NCBI RefSeq assembly: GCF_902859945.1
Contig: NZ_CADIKL010000031.1
Coordinates: forward strand, 1-64,000
Length of the DNA: 64,000 nt
Source: Paraburkholderia caffeinitolerans
GTDB taxonomy: Bacteria > Pseudomonadota > Gammaproteobacteria > Burkholderiales > Burkholderiaceae
Direction of reading: 5' to 3'
Shown: piece after piece, positions 28,118-37,431 of the stretch
How positions within the stretch are numbered: position 1 is the stretch's first letter
How the letters are laid out: each line of letters opens with the position of its first letter
The notes under the pieces: model-generated
What the model was told of the DNA's origin: nothing
What the model saw: only the letters and a program-made list of their open reading frames with translations
Database searches by the model: none
Translations under genes and position numbers: made by a program

Positions 28118-29176
28118 ATGAACTTCCTTGACGGCCACCTGTATCCCGAGAACCAGCAGCCTTTGATCATCACCGCCGCGCCCTATGCGCCGGGCTGGAT
28201 TCCCTCGGACTTTCCGGAGGACATCCCTGTCACGATGGAGGAGCAGATCCAGAAGGCGGTGGATTGCTATGAAGCGGGCGCGACCGTGCTGCATCTGCAC
28301 GTGCGCGAACCGGACGGCAAAGGCAGCAAGCGCCTGTCCATGTTCAATGAGTTGATCGCCGGGGTGCGCGAGCGGGTGCCTGAAATGGTCATTCAGGTGG
28401 GCGGCTCGATCAGCTTCGCGCCCGAGTCCGAAGGCGAATCCGCCAAATGGCTTAGCGACGACACGCGCCACATGCTGGCCGAACTCGATCCCAAGCCCGA
28501 CCAGGTGACGGTGACCGTCAACACAACCCAAATGAATGTGACGGAGCACGCCGGGATCGACGATTTCAAGGGTGTTTCGCGTGGATTCCCGAATCTCTAC
28601 GCCACCTACAAGGACATGATCGTTCCTTCGAATCCCAGCTGGGCCGAGGAACACATTCGGCGACTGTCGGCGGCCGGAATCCAGAGCGAGTTTCAGGTCT
28701 ACAACATCAACAGCTTTGAGACGATCGAGCGGATGATCCGGCGTGGTGTCTACAAAGGACCGTTGGTGATGAACTGGGTGGCGATCAGCGGCGGCATGGA
28801 TCAGGCGAACATCTTCAACCTCGCCAACATGCTGCGTGCGGTGCCCGATGGCGCGGTGGTCACGGTGGAAAGTTCGGTGCTCAATGTGCTGCCCGTGAAT
28901 GTGATCGGGATCGCGCTGGGTCTTCACGTGCGCTGCGGCATCGAGGATGTGCTCTGGAACCAGAAGCGCACGGGCAAGATGAGCTCAGTCGAGCAGATCA
29001 AGCAATTGGTGCGTATCGCCGGCGAACTCGGCCGCCCCATCGCGACAGCGCAACAAGCACGCGAAATCATGAAAATCGGCGTGTTCTACGACACGGCCGA
29101 AGAGACGCTTCAGGCCAATGGCTTCGCGCCCAACCGCAACGGCGGCAACCAGGGCTTCCTGCGCAAGCCGGACTGA
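28118..29176 (+). CDS. beta-keto acid cleavage enzyme (BKACE, DUF849 family)
   Basis: 352 aa zinc enzyme family. It condenses a beta-keto acid with acetyl-CoA to give acetoacetate and a new CoA ester; the founding member acts on 3-keto-5-aminohexanoate. The metal pair H59-x-H61 is in TVLHLHVREPDG, and VRCGIEDVLW is the family's C-terminal motif. Substrates differ among DUF849 subgroups and this one cannot be assigned. ATG 28118 has CGGAG upstream. First gene of an operon with the quinone oxidoreductase. Confidence 0.92.
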   Translation: MNFLDGHLYPENQQPLIITAAPYAPGWIPSDFPEDIPVTMEEQIQKAVDCYEAGATVLHLHVREPDGKGSKRLSMFNELIAGVRERVPEMVIQVGGSISFAPESEGESAKWLSDDTRHMLAELDPKPDQVTVTVNTTQMNVTEHAGIDDFKGVSRGFPNLYATYKDMIVPSNPSWAEEHIRRLSAAGIQSEFQVYNINSFETIERMIRRGVYKGPLVMNWVAISGGMDQANIFNLANMLRAVPDGAVVTVESSVLNVLPVNVIGIALGLHVRCGIEDVLWNQKRTGKMSSVEQIKQLVRIAGELGRPIATAQQAREIMKIGVFYDTAEETLQANGFAPNRNGGNQGFLRKPD

Positions 29177-29208
29177 AGCCTTCAAGAACACACGGAACAG
29201 GAGACATC

Positions 29209-30192
29209 ATGGCAACAGCCGTCAAGTTCTACGAAACGGGCGGTCCCGAGGTTCTGCGTTTCGAAGACGTGGACGTGAGAGAGCCGGGACCGGGCGAAGT
29301 ACGCATCCGCCACGTGGCGGTGGGTCTGAACTTTGCCGATACGTACTTTCGCGGCGGTACGTATGTGGTCCCGCTGCCTGCCGGCCTCGGCAATGAGGCC
29401 GCAGGCGTGGTCGAGGCCATCGGCGCTGGCGTGACCCATCTCGCGGTCGGCGACCGTGTGAGCTATACGGGCTTTATCAACACGCTGGGCGCCTACAGCA
29501 CGGAGCGGCTGATTTCCGCCGACCTGTTGATCAAGCTGCCGCAGGCCATCAGTTGCGAAACGGCGGCGGCCATGACCATGCGAGGCCTGTCCGCCGCCTA
29601 CCTGGTGCGCCGCATCTACCCTTTCAAGGCCGGCGACGCCGTGCTGCTGCACGCGGCCGCAGGCGGGGTTGGCCTGATCGTTTCGCAGTGGGCCAAACTG
29701 CTCGGGCTAACGGTGATCGGCACCGTTTCCACCGACGCCAAGGCCGAAGTCGCGCGCGCCCACGGCTGCGATCACACGATCAACTACAGCCACGAAGATG
29801 TGGCCAAACGCGTGCGGGAATTGACGGGCGGCGTGGGCGTGTCGGTGGTCTTCGACAGCGTCGGCAAAGACACCTTCATGTCCTCGCTCGACTCGCTCAA
29901 ACGCCGCGGCCTGATGGTCTGCGTCGGCACCGCATCTGGCAAGATTCCGCCATTCGATCCGCAGATTCTGGCGCGCAAGGGCTCGGTGTACATGACTCGC
30001 CCAGGACTCGCCGATTACATCGCCGATCCGGCCGAAAAGGCGGAACTGGTCGACGAGCTATTCGGCCACGTGGCGGCCGGCCGCATTCGCATCGAGATCA
30101 ACCAGCGATATGCGTTGCGGGATGCGGTGCAGGCGCATCGGGACCTCGAAGCAAGAAAAACCACGGGCTCCTCCATTTTCGTGGTGGAGTGA
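29209..30192 (+). CDS. NAD(P)H:quinone oxidoreductase, zinc-free MDR family
   Basis: 327 aa medium-chain reductase of the QOR type. It has the GroES-like N terminus (EVRIRHVAVGLNFADTYFRGGTY) and a Rossmann domain (LLHAAAGGVGLIVSQWAKLLGLTVIGTVSTDAKAEVARAHGCDHTI). The structural-zinc cysteines of alcohol dehydrogenases are absent, as expected. AGGAGA precedes ATG 29209, 32 bp after the BKACE stop. It could reduce an enone or quinone formed in the same pathway; this is inference. Confidence 0.92.
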   Translation: MATAVKFYETGGPEVLRFEDVDVREPGPGEVRIRHVAVGLNFADTYFRGGTYVVPLPAGLGNEAAGVVEAIGAGVTHLAVGDRVSYTGFINTLGAYSTERLISADLLIKLPQAISCETAAAMTMRGLSAAYLVRRIYPFKAGDAVLLHAAAGGVGLIVSQWAKLLGLTVIGTVSTDAKAEVARAHGCDHTINYSHEDVAKRVRELTGGVGVSVVFDSVGKDTFMSSLDSLKRRGLMVCVGTASGKIPPFDPQILARKGSVYMTRPGLADYIADPAEKAELVDELFGHVAAGRIRIEINQRYALRDAVQAHRDLEARKTTGSSIFVVE

Positions 30193-30298
30193 CGGTTATT
30201 CCTGAACCGCGAACCCCAGGGTCGATGCAAGGACGCCCGTCGCCGGCCTGGAACGCGGCGGCCTTGCCTCGATCGTCAGGTCCCGCGGTTCGTCGTCC

Positions 30299-32011
30299 TT
30301 ACGAATGCGTATCGCTGTACTCCGCGCGATACATCGGCCGCTTGGGCGCACGCGTACGCTGCTGCGTCTCCCAGCCTTCGGCGAGCCCCACCTCGGCATT
30401 CGATGGAGGCAGCATCGGCTTGCCGCGCACGAGATCGGATGCGCGCTCGGCGAGCATGATGGTCGGCGCGTTGAGGTTGCCGTTGGGCTCGGTCGGGAAC
30501 ACCGACGAGTCGATCACGCGCAGGCCCGTCATGCCACGCACCCGCAACTCGGAGTCAACTACGGCCATGTCGTCCTCGCCCATCCGGCATGAGCCGCACG
30601 GATGCATCGTGCTTTCCAGATTCGCCCGCACGAACGCGTCGATCTCGTCGTCGGTCTGCACGCCGGGGCCGGGCGCGAGCTCGACATCGCGGAAGCGGTC
30701 CATCGCCGGCTGCCCGATGATCTCGCGCGTGAGCCGCACGCAGCGCCGGAAGCCCTCGCGGTCCTCTTCGCGGTCCAGATAATTAAAGCGGATTTCCGGG
30801 TGCACGTAGGGGTCCCCCGACGTGAGCCGTACGTGACCCCGGCTTTTGGGCTTGTTCGGGCCGGTGAGCACCATGAAGCCGTGCCCCTTGAACGGCTTGT
30901 CGCCGTCGTAGCGCATCGCGGCAGGCAAAAAATGGAACTGGATATCCGGCCAGCGCAGCCCGGCCTCGGAACGGATGAAACCGCCGGCCTCGAAATGGTT
31001 ACTGGCGCCAAGGCCATCCTTGAACAACAACCAGCGCAAACCGATCAGGAACTTGTGCCAGGGGTCCATCTGGCCGTTGAGCGTGACCGGTTCCTTGCAG
31101 CCGTACTGGATGTAGATCTCGGCATGATCTTGCAGATTCATGCCAACGCCGGGCAGCGCGTGCTTGACTTCCACGCCCGCCGCGCGCAATGCGTCCGCGG
31201 GTCCGATGCCCGAGCGCTGCAGCAGATGCGGCGAGCCGATCGGCCCCGATGAAATCAGCACTTCGGCGCGGCAGCGCGCCGTGTGCGTGACGCCGCCCCG
31301 GTCGTAGACCACACCGACCGCGCGCTTGCCTTCGACGATCACCTGCCGCGTCATCGCATTCGTGACCACGTGCAGATTGGGACGGTTCATTGCGGGGCGC
31401 AGATAGGCATTCGCGGTGGACCAGCGCACGCCGTCCTTCACCGTCATGTGCATCGCGCCGAAGCCTTCCTGCATGTGTCCGTTGCAGTCGTCCGTCTGGA
31501 TGTAGCCCGCTTGCACGCCCGCTTCGATCCATGCGCCGTACAACGGGTTTTTCATGTTATTGCCGTTGTTGGTGGAGAGCGGCCCATTCGATCCGCGATA
31601 CTCGTCGCCACCGAACTTGTAGGTTTCGGCCCGGCGGAAGTACGGCAGGCAGTTGCGGTAGCCCCAGCCGCGCGCGCCCAGCTCCTCCCATTCGTCGAAG
31701 TCGTAAGCATGGCCGCGAATATAGACCAGGCCGTTGATCGACGACGATCCGCCCAGCACCTTGCCGCGCGGGCAATGCAGTTGGCGTCCGTTCAGATGCG
31801 GCTCCGGCGCGGTCTGATATTTCCAGTTGAACTTGCGCGTGTTCATCGGCATTGAAAAGGCGCTCGGCATCTGGATGATGATGCTGCGGTCGCTGCCGCC
31901 GTACTCGAGCACCAGCACGCTCACGGATGGATTCTCGGTGAGGCGGTTGGCCAGCACGCAACCCGCCGATCCCGCACCCACGATGATGTAGTCGTATTCC
32001 CGGCTTTCCAT
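30299..32011 (-). CDS. GMC-family oxidoreductase, choline dehydrogenase-like
   Basis: FAD enzyme oxidising an alcohol to an aldehyde, 570 aa from ATG 32011 (MESREYDYIIVGAGSAGCVLANRL). The dinucleotide fold is at residues 7-20. The GMC signatures are GKVLGGSSSINGLVYIRG and SSGPIGSPHLLQRSGIG, and the active-site region is MHPCGSCRMGEDDM with NLNAPTIML. Similarity to BetA runs the full length, but many non-choline GMC enzymes look alike. Last gene of the ureohydrolase-ALDH-NCS1-GMC operon. It would supply the aldehyde for the ALDH. Confidence 0.92.
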   Translation of the reverse strand: MESREYDYIIVGAGSAGCVLANRLTENPSVSVLVLEYGGSDRSIIIQMPSAFSMPMNTRKFNWKYQTAPEPHLNGRQLHCPRGKVLGGSSSINGLVYIRGHAYDFDEWEELGARGWGYRNCLPYFRRAETYKFGGDEYRGSNGPLSTNNGNNMKNPLYGAWIEAGVQAGYIQTDDCNGHMQEGFGAMHMTVKDGVRWSTANAYLRPAMNRPNLHVVTNAMTRQVIVEGKRAVGVVYDRGGVTHTARCRAEVLISSGPIGSPHLLQRSGIGPADALRAAGVEVKHALPGVGMNLQDHAEIYIQYGCKEPVTLNGQMDPWHKFLIGLRWLLFKDGLGASNHFEAGGFIRSEAGLRWPDIQFHFLPAAMRYDGDKPFKGHGFMVLTGPNKPKSRGHVRLTSGDPYVHPEIRFNYLDREEDREGFRRCVRLTREIIGQPAMDRFRDVELAPGPGVQTDDEIDAFVRANLESTMHPCGSCRMGEDDMAVVDSELRVRGMTGLRVIDSSVFPTEPNGNLNAPTIMLAERASDLVRGKPMLPPSNAEVGLAEGWETQQRTRAPKRPMYRAEYSDTHS

Positions 32012-32046
32012 GATGAATTCCTGATTCGTTATCCTGACAATTAGCT

Positions 32047-33591
32047 TTAGAAGCGCTGTTCGCCGGTGGTGTACTGAGGCATGGTCTTTTCGATGTGCGA
32101 GATAAGCGCTTCCTCGCCGCGCAGATCGAGCGAGCGGCTCAGCAGGTAATACGCGATGCCCGAGACGAACAACCCGACCAGCCACGCGAGGTCCACGCTA
32201 CCCATCGCCCGTGCGAACGGGCCGACATAGACTTCGTTGGCGCCGTCGAAGATGCAGAAGAACGGAACCATTGCAGCGAAGCCAATCGCATACGACATCA
32301 AACCGCGCGCGCCCCACATACCGTAGATGTTGTTATGCGGCAGGAAGAAGTGCGGGATGGCATAACGGCCCTTGCGCACGAAGAAGTAGTCCGTGAGGTT
32401 GACGGCTGTCCAAGGCACGAGGAAGTAAAGCATTACGACGAGATAGATGTTCAGGACCGAGAGCCCCTTGCCCGACGAATAGATGCTGAGCGCGACGCCA
32501 AGCTGCAGCACCACGACAAAGAGAATCGCCAGCACGCGCACACGGGGCGTAGGCTCGATCTTCCTGAACGAATCGAGGCCGGTGATCGCCGTGAGCTTCG
32601 CGCTGTAAATATTCATCGCAATCACGGGAAGGAACGCCACGATTGTGACCGCCACCACCACGCTCCCGAGGCGCGGCGACAGATCGCTGCCCACCTGGTT
32701 GAGCGCCACCAGCACGTCGGTGGCATGCAGGTGGTCGCCGAGCCAGCCGCCCACTGCGATCATCCACGCACCCGAGAGCGAGGCCCCGAGGAATACGGCG
32801 GCGATCAGCCGGCCGCTCGGCGTGTTCTTCGGCAGATAGCGCGAATAGTCGGACACATAGGGCGCGTAGGCGATGTTGTAGCTCGCGGCAGCGGCAAACT
32901 GCGTGATGAACCCAGTCAAGGTGAAGCCAAGCGGCGCGGGCGGCGGCGTGCCGGGCAGCGCCGCCGGCAGCGGCAGATCGGGCACCCAGTGCATGAGCAC
33001 CGCCAGTGTGACGAGGCCATACAGCGGTAGCGAGAGATACAGCGCCCACTTGAAGCTGCGATGCATCCAGTCGTGGCCGAGAATCGCCAGAAGCGCCGCA
33101 GGCACGGTGACGACGAGCGCCACCTTGAGCGGGTCCCAGCCGAACAGCGCCTTGAGCCCTTGCATCATCAGCACGAGGTTCACGATGTTAAAGCCCGCGA
33201 ACACAAACAACGTGGCGAGCAGCACGAGCACCACGCCGCGATAGCCGAATTGCGCGCGCGACTGGATCATCTGCGGCAGACCCAGATGCGGGCCCTGCGA
33301 GCCGTGAAACGCCATGAACAACGTACCGAACATGATGCCCAGTGTGCCCGCGACCGTTGTCCATAGCGCACTCAGCCCGACGCTCGGCCCGACGAAGCCA
33401 ATCGTCATCGTGAAGAACGTGAAGTTGCCGAGAAACCAGAACGGTCCCTGGCGCGATAGCCGGTCGGTGCGCTCGCTCTCCGGAATGAAATCGATCGAAT
33501 GCCCCTCGATCGCGCCATGCTCGCCGGCGGCGGCCGCTGGTGCTGCGATCGTTGCTGCGACTCTGTCGTGTGCTTCCATCGTGTGCCCCAT
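32047..33591 (-). CDS. NCS1-family permease (cytosine/purine/hydantoin type)
   Basis: Inner-membrane nucleobase:cation symporter-1 family, 514 aa, about 12 membrane segments. Landmarks are SERTDRLSRQGPFWFLGNFTFFTMTIGFVGPSVGLS, the FGYRGVVLV region and SYNIAYAPYVSDYSRYLP. NCS1 carriers import cytosine, allantoin, hydantoins, thiamine or related nitrogen compounds; the substrate here is presumably what the neighbouring enzymes degrade. 35 bp before the GMC gene. Confidence 0.9.
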   Translation of the reverse strand: MGHTMEAHDRVAATIAAPAAAAGEHGAIEGHSIDFIPESERTDRLSRQGPFWFLGNFTFFTMTIGFVGPSVGLSALWTTVAGTLGIMFGTLFMAFHGSQGPHLGLPQMIQSRAQFGYRGVVLVLLATLFVFAGFNIVNLVLMMQGLKALFGWDPLKVALVVTVPAALLAILGHDWMHRSFKWALYLSLPLYGLVTLAVLMHWVPDLPLPAALPGTPPPAPLGFTLTGFITQFAAAASYNIAYAPYVSDYSRYLPKNTPSGRLIAAVFLGASLSGAWMIAVGGWLGDHLHATDVLVALNQVGSDLSPRLGSVVVAVTIVAFLPVIAMNIYSAKLTAITGLDSFRKIEPTPRVRVLAILFVVVLQLGVALSIYSSGKGLSVLNIYLVVMLYFLVPWTAVNLTDYFFVRKGRYAIPHFFLPHNNIYGMWGARGLMSYAIGFAAMVPFFCIFDGANEVYVGPFARAMGSVDLAWLVGLFVSGIAYYLLSRSLDLRGEEALISHIEKTMPQYTTGEQRF

Positions 33592-33651
33592 GTCGTAATG
33601 GACGATGCTGCGTAAAGATAAATCCCGGTAAGACGTCAGGGAGACGCCGCC

Positions 33652-35166
33652 CTATGCGTCGTTCAGCGTGATCCAGACGGCTTTTGTCTCCATCAGCGAG
33701 TCGAGTTGCTCGGAGCCGAGGTCCTTGCCGAAGCCCGACGCCTTGAAGCCGCCGAACGGCATCGCCGGATCGATCGTGCTGTGCGCGTTCACGTAGACGC
33801 TGCCTGCGCGCAGCTTCGGCACCAGCGCATGCACGCGGTTCAGATCGCGCGAATAGATCGCGGCGGCAAGTCCATAGGGCGTATCGTTGGCGAGCGCGAC
33901 CGCCTCGTTCAAATCGTCGAACGGCGCGCTCACGAGCACGGGGCCGAAGATCTCCTCCTTCACGATCCGCATGTCCGGGCGGCAATGCGCGAAAATCGTC
34001 GGTTGAACGAAATAACCCGAGCCTTCCACATTGCGCCCGCCATACACGAGTTCCGCGCCTTCGCGCCGGCCTGTCTCGATCCATGACGTCACGCGCGCCT
34101 TCTGCTGCGCCGAAACCAGCGGGCTGATGAAGCAGTCGCGATCGAGACCCGGCGCGATCTTGAGCGTGCGCGTGTAGTCGATCAGCGCGGCGAGAAAGCG
34201 CTCGTGCACGCCGCGCTGCACGTAGAGGCGGCTACCGGCGTCGCACACCTGCCCCGAGTTGAAGAACATGCCATTGGCCACCGCGCGTGCGGCGGCCTCG
34301 ACGTCCGCGTCGTCGAGCACGAGCACCGGGGACTTGCCGCCCAGTTCCAGCGTGACGCGCTTGACGCCGTCGACCGCCGCACTGCCGACGTCGCGCCCCA
34401 CCGCCGTCGAGCCGGTGAACGTCACTTTGTCGATGCCGGGGTGGCGCGCCATCGCCGCGCCAATCACGTCGCCGCGCCCGGTCACAACGTTCACCACGCC
34501 ATCGGGAATGCCGGCCTCCTGCACGAGCTGCGCGAAGCGCAAGGTCGAGAGCGAGGTCAGTTCCGCGGGCTTGATCACCGCCGTGCAGCCCACCGCGAGC
34601 GCGGCAGCGAGCTTCCACGCCAGGGTTTGCAGCGGAAAATTCCACGGCACGATGATGCCGACCACGCCCACCGGCTCCTTGCGCGTATAGGCGAGGTAGT
34701 GGCCCGGCAGCGAAGGCTCGACGGTGCGACCGTGCAGCTTGGAAGCCCAGCCCGCGAAATAGCGATACGTATCGATGGTGCCCTGGATGTCCACGTCGCG
34801 CGCATTCGCCACCGACTTGCCGACGTCGATGGATTCGATCTCGGCGAGTTCGTCGGCGTGGGCCTCGACGAGATCGGCGAGGCGGTGCAGCAGGCGCTCG
34901 CGTTCGAGCGGCTTCAGACGCCGCCACGCGCCGCCATCGAATTGCGCGCGCGCCGCCGCGACCGCGCGATCGAGGTCGCCGGTCGTGGCGAGCGGAATCT
35001 GCGTGATGACGCCTTCGGTGGAGGGCTCGATCACGTCGAGCCCCTCGCCCTCGCCGCCCGCAACGAACGCCCCGCCAATCAACATGCGCTGCGGCTGCTC
35101 GAGAAAGCGCCGCGTCTCCTCGCGCACGCCGAACTGCTCCAGATAGTTTCGTACGATGGAGTCCAT
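33652..35166 (-). CDS. NAD(P)-dependent aldehyde dehydrogenase
   Basis: 504 aa ALDH. All key parts are present: VPWNFPLQTLAWK (N176), FTGSTAVGRDVG cofactor loop, general base E274 (TLELGGKSP) and nucleophile C308 (NSGQVCDAGS). It resembles betaine/gamma-aminobutyraldehyde dehydrogenases. The unusual D after the catalytic Cys (VCDAG instead of VCxAG with T or S) is a minor difference. ATG 35166 has AGGAGAC upstream. It should oxidise the product of the GMC enzyme to an acid. Confidence 0.92.
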   Translation of the reverse strand: MDSIVRNYLEQFGVREETRRFLEQPQRMLIGGAFVAGGEGEGLDVIEPSTEGVITQIPLATTGDLDRAVAAARAQFDGGAWRRLKPLERERLLHRLADLVEAHADELAEIESIDVGKSVANARDVDIQGTIDTYRYFAGWASKLHGRTVEPSLPGHYLAYTRKEPVGVVGIIVPWNFPLQTLAWKLAAALAVGCTAVIKPAELTSLSTLRFAQLVQEAGIPDGVVNVVTGRGDVIGAAMARHPGIDKVTFTGSTAVGRDVGSAAVDGVKRVTLELGGKSPVLVLDDADVEAAARAVANGMFFNSGQVCDAGSRLYVQRGVHERFLAALIDYTRTLKIAPGLDRDCFISPLVSAQQKARVTSWIETGRREGAELVYGGRNVEGSGYFVQPTIFAHCRPDMRIVKEEIFGPVLVSAPFDDLNEAVALANDTPYGLAAAIYSRDLNRVHALVPKLRAGSVYVNAHSTIDPAMPFGGFKASGFGKDLGSEQLDSLMETKAVWITLNDA

Positions 35167-35262
35167 CGTTGTCTCCTGATATTGCGCGGCGCCGTGCGGG
35201 CGCATCGCGCTTTCATGTTGGGTGCCGTTGCCGGCGCAAAGGCTGCAGATGCCGTCGATGCC

Positions 35263-36237
35263 TTAGCGCGACCGCTGGCTGCGCGCGTGAAAAATGAAGC
35301 CGATGGAATTCAGCAGCAGTTGCGCCGCGAGAATCGGCGTGACGCCCGCCGGATCGTAGGCCGGGGCCACCTCGACGAGGTCCATGCCCACGACGTTGCC
35401 GTGACTGCGGCGCGCAAGCCCCTGGATGATTTCCAGCACCTCGTAGTAGGTGAAGCCGCCGTGGCTCGGCGTGCCCGTGCCCGGCGCGATGGACGGGTCG
35501 AAGCCGTCGATGTCGATCGTGATGTAGTAGGCGCGGCCCTCGGGAATGCGTTCGAGCACGCCTTGCGTGCCGAGCCGGCGCACATCGCGCACCGACATAA
35601 TGTCCGAGCCCGCTGCGCGTGCCGCATCGTAGTCGCTGCGATTCGACGAAGAAACATTGCGGATGCCGAGTTGCGTCATGCCGCTGATATGCTGCATTTC
35701 CGAGGCACGCCGCAGCGGATTGCCGTGCCCATAGCGCACGCCATGGCGCTCGTCGACGAAGTCCAGATGCGCGTCGAAGTGCACGATGTGAATGGGGCCG
35801 CGGCCTTCGAACGCCTGAATCACGGGTGCGTGAATCGAATGATCGCCGCCCAGCGTGATGGGCATCGCGCCGTTCTCGAGAATCTTGCGCACCGCGCTTT
35901 CGATGTTGGCGTTGCTCGCGGCCATGTCGGTATGGACAATGTCGGCGTCGCCCACGTCCACCATGCGGACCTGGTCGCGCGTCAGATACAGCGCGTCGTC
36001 TTCGTGGTCGTAAGCACCCGCATGGCCGAACGAGAACAGCGTAGACGCTTCGCGGATGCTGCGCGGCCCGAAGCGCGCGCCCGAGCGCCATTGCGTGCCC
36101 ATGTCGTTGGGGGCGCCAAGAATCGCCACATCGGCGTCGATACGGTCCCAGTCGAGGCAGACCGGCGATTTCGCGAAGGTGCAATGTCCCACGAACGGCA
36201 AGTCCAGCCGCCCGCTTTCATACGTATTGCCCGGCAT
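35263..36237 (-). CDS. agmatinase/guanidino-acid ureohydrolase family
   Basis: Binuclear manganese ureohydrolase that splits urea from a guanidino compound, 324 aa. All six metal ligands are there: H133 (GGDHS), D155, H157 and D159 (DAHLD), D242 and D244 (DIDGFDPS). Members include agmatinase, guanidinobutyrase and guanidinopropionase, which cannot be separated by motif. First gene of the operon and divergent from the LysR regulator. The operon holds no decarboxylase or polyamine gene, so a guanidino acid is at least as likely a substrate as agmatine. Confidence 0.92.
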   Translation of the reverse strand: MPGNTYESGRLDLPFVGHCTFAKSPVCLDWDRIDADVAILGAPNDMGTQWRSGARFGPRSIREASTLFSFGHAGAYDHEDDALYLTRDQVRMVDVGDADIVHTDMAASNANIESAVRKILENGAMPITLGGDHSIHAPVIQAFEGRGPIHIVHFDAHLDFVDERHGVRYGHGNPLRRASEMQHISGMTQLGIRNVSSSNRSDYDAARAAGSDIMSVRDVRRLGTQGVLERIPEGRAYYITIDIDGFDPSIAPGTGTPSHGGFTYYEVLEIIQGLARRSHGNVVGMDLVEVAPAYDPAGVTPILAAQLLLNSIGFIFHARSQRSR

Positions 36238-36335
36238 GAGTGTCTCCGTGTGTGATCCGCTGGCTAATCCAGTCGGTAATCGGTGAACGACCCGGTTTAT
36301 GTCGGGCCGCCGCTTTGAGACACTATGTCGGTATT

Positions 36336-36385
36336 ATTTTTGACCAAAAATCCCGGGTATCAGATGTTCATATCGGAATATCCGA
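36336..36385. promoter_or_regulatory. LysR-type operators between ureohydrolase and regulator
   Basis: Two inverted repeats lie in the 175 bp divergent gap: ATTTTT-GACC-AAAAAT (36336-36351) and TCGGA-ATA-TCCGA (36373-36385). The second fits the T-N11-A LysR box exactly. Their position suits repression of the regulator and activation of the operon. Confidence 0.55.
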
Positions 36386-36412
36386 AGCAAGCGATCATGG
36401 AGAACGCGGGCA

Positions 36413-37363
36413 ATGATGCAACTGCAGGACGTCGATCTCAAACTACTCAGGGTTTTCATGCATGTCGTGCGCTGTGGCGGCTTCTCCGCGGCCCAAGCCA
36501 CCCTGAACGTAAGCCAGTCGACCATCAGCGAGCAGATGACCACGCTCGAAACGCGCCTCGGCCTCAAGCTGTGCGAGCGCGGCCGCGGCGGCTTTCGCCT
36601 GACCGAGCACGGGCTCGCGACCTATGAGGCGGCCCAGCGCCTGCAGGTGGCCGTGGAGGCGTTCTGCATGGACACGGATGCGCTCAAGCAGCACATCGCG
36701 GGCAGGCTCTATCTTGGGATCATCGACAACACGGTGACGGACAGCGCCTCGCCGCTGCCGCGGGCCTTGCAGAAGTTCGTCTCGCGCGGCGACGACGTGC
36801 ATGTCGACGTCTACGTCGGCACGCCGGCGGAACTCGAAGAGCGCGTGCTCGACGGCCGGCTCCATGTCGCGATCGGCCACTTCCCGATCCACGTGCCGGG
36901 TCTCACCTACACCGAGCTCTATCTAGAGCCCGACGGGCTCTATTGCGGCAAAGGGAATCCGCTCTTTGAAGGTGCTCGGGATAACGGCATTCAGACCGAA
37001 GCCATCGCCACGAGCCGCATTGCCGCGCGCGGCTACCTGCAACAGCACGACCTGAAGATGCTGAGTGCGAGCAAGGCCGCGGCGACCGTCGACAACGTCG
37101 AGGCGCAGGCGATCCTGATTCTCTCGGGCGCGTATATAGGATTCCTGCCTAACCATTACGCGGCGCGCTGGGTCCAACGCGACGAGATGCGGCGCATTGG
37201 TCCCGAGCAGTTCGGCATGCAGTCGCCCTTTTGCGCGGCGACGCGCCGGGCAGCCGCCGTCCCCTCGATTTTGCAGGCCTTTATGGTGGACCTGCAGGAA
37301 GCCTGGCAGCATGAACACGCGGGCGAAGCCGCAACTGAAAAGCGGCCCGCACGCCGCAAATAG
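36413..37363 (+). CDS. LysR-family transcriptional regulator
   Basis: 316 aa. N-terminal winged helix (residues 5-65, LKLLRVFMHVVRCGGFSAAQATLNVSQSTISEQMTTLE) and a periplasmic-binding-protein-like effector domain from about 95. ATG 36413 or the next codon. It is divergent from the ureohydrolase operon and is its likely activator. Effector unknown, possibly the guanidino compound or aldehyde intermediate. Confidence 0.92.
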   Translation: MMQLQDVDLKLLRVFMHVVRCGGFSAAQATLNVSQSTISEQMTTLETRLGLKLCERGRGGFRLTEHGLATYEAAQRLQVAVEAFCMDTDALKQHIAGRLYLGIIDNTVTDSASPLPRALQKFVSRGDDVHVDVYVGTPAELEERVLDGRLHVAIGHFPIHVPGLTYTELYLEPDGLYCGKGNPLFEGARDNGIQTEAIATSRIAARGYLQQHDLKMLSASKAAATVDNVEAQAILILSGAYIGFLPNHYAARWVQRDEMRRIGPEQFGMQSPFCAATRRAAAVPSILQAFMVDLQEAWQHEHAGEAATEKRPARRK

Positions 37364-37431
37364 GCGTACGCCCGCGTGCTCACGCGGGCGGCCATGGTGT
37401 GCTGCAGTGGAATGCCGCTATGGCGCTGCGC

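Noticed and set aside
34204..36255. 683-codon plus-strand open frame
   Set aside because: Spans the antisense of both the aldehyde dehydrogenase and the ureohydrolase; it cannot be real if those genes are, and they have full catalytic motifs.
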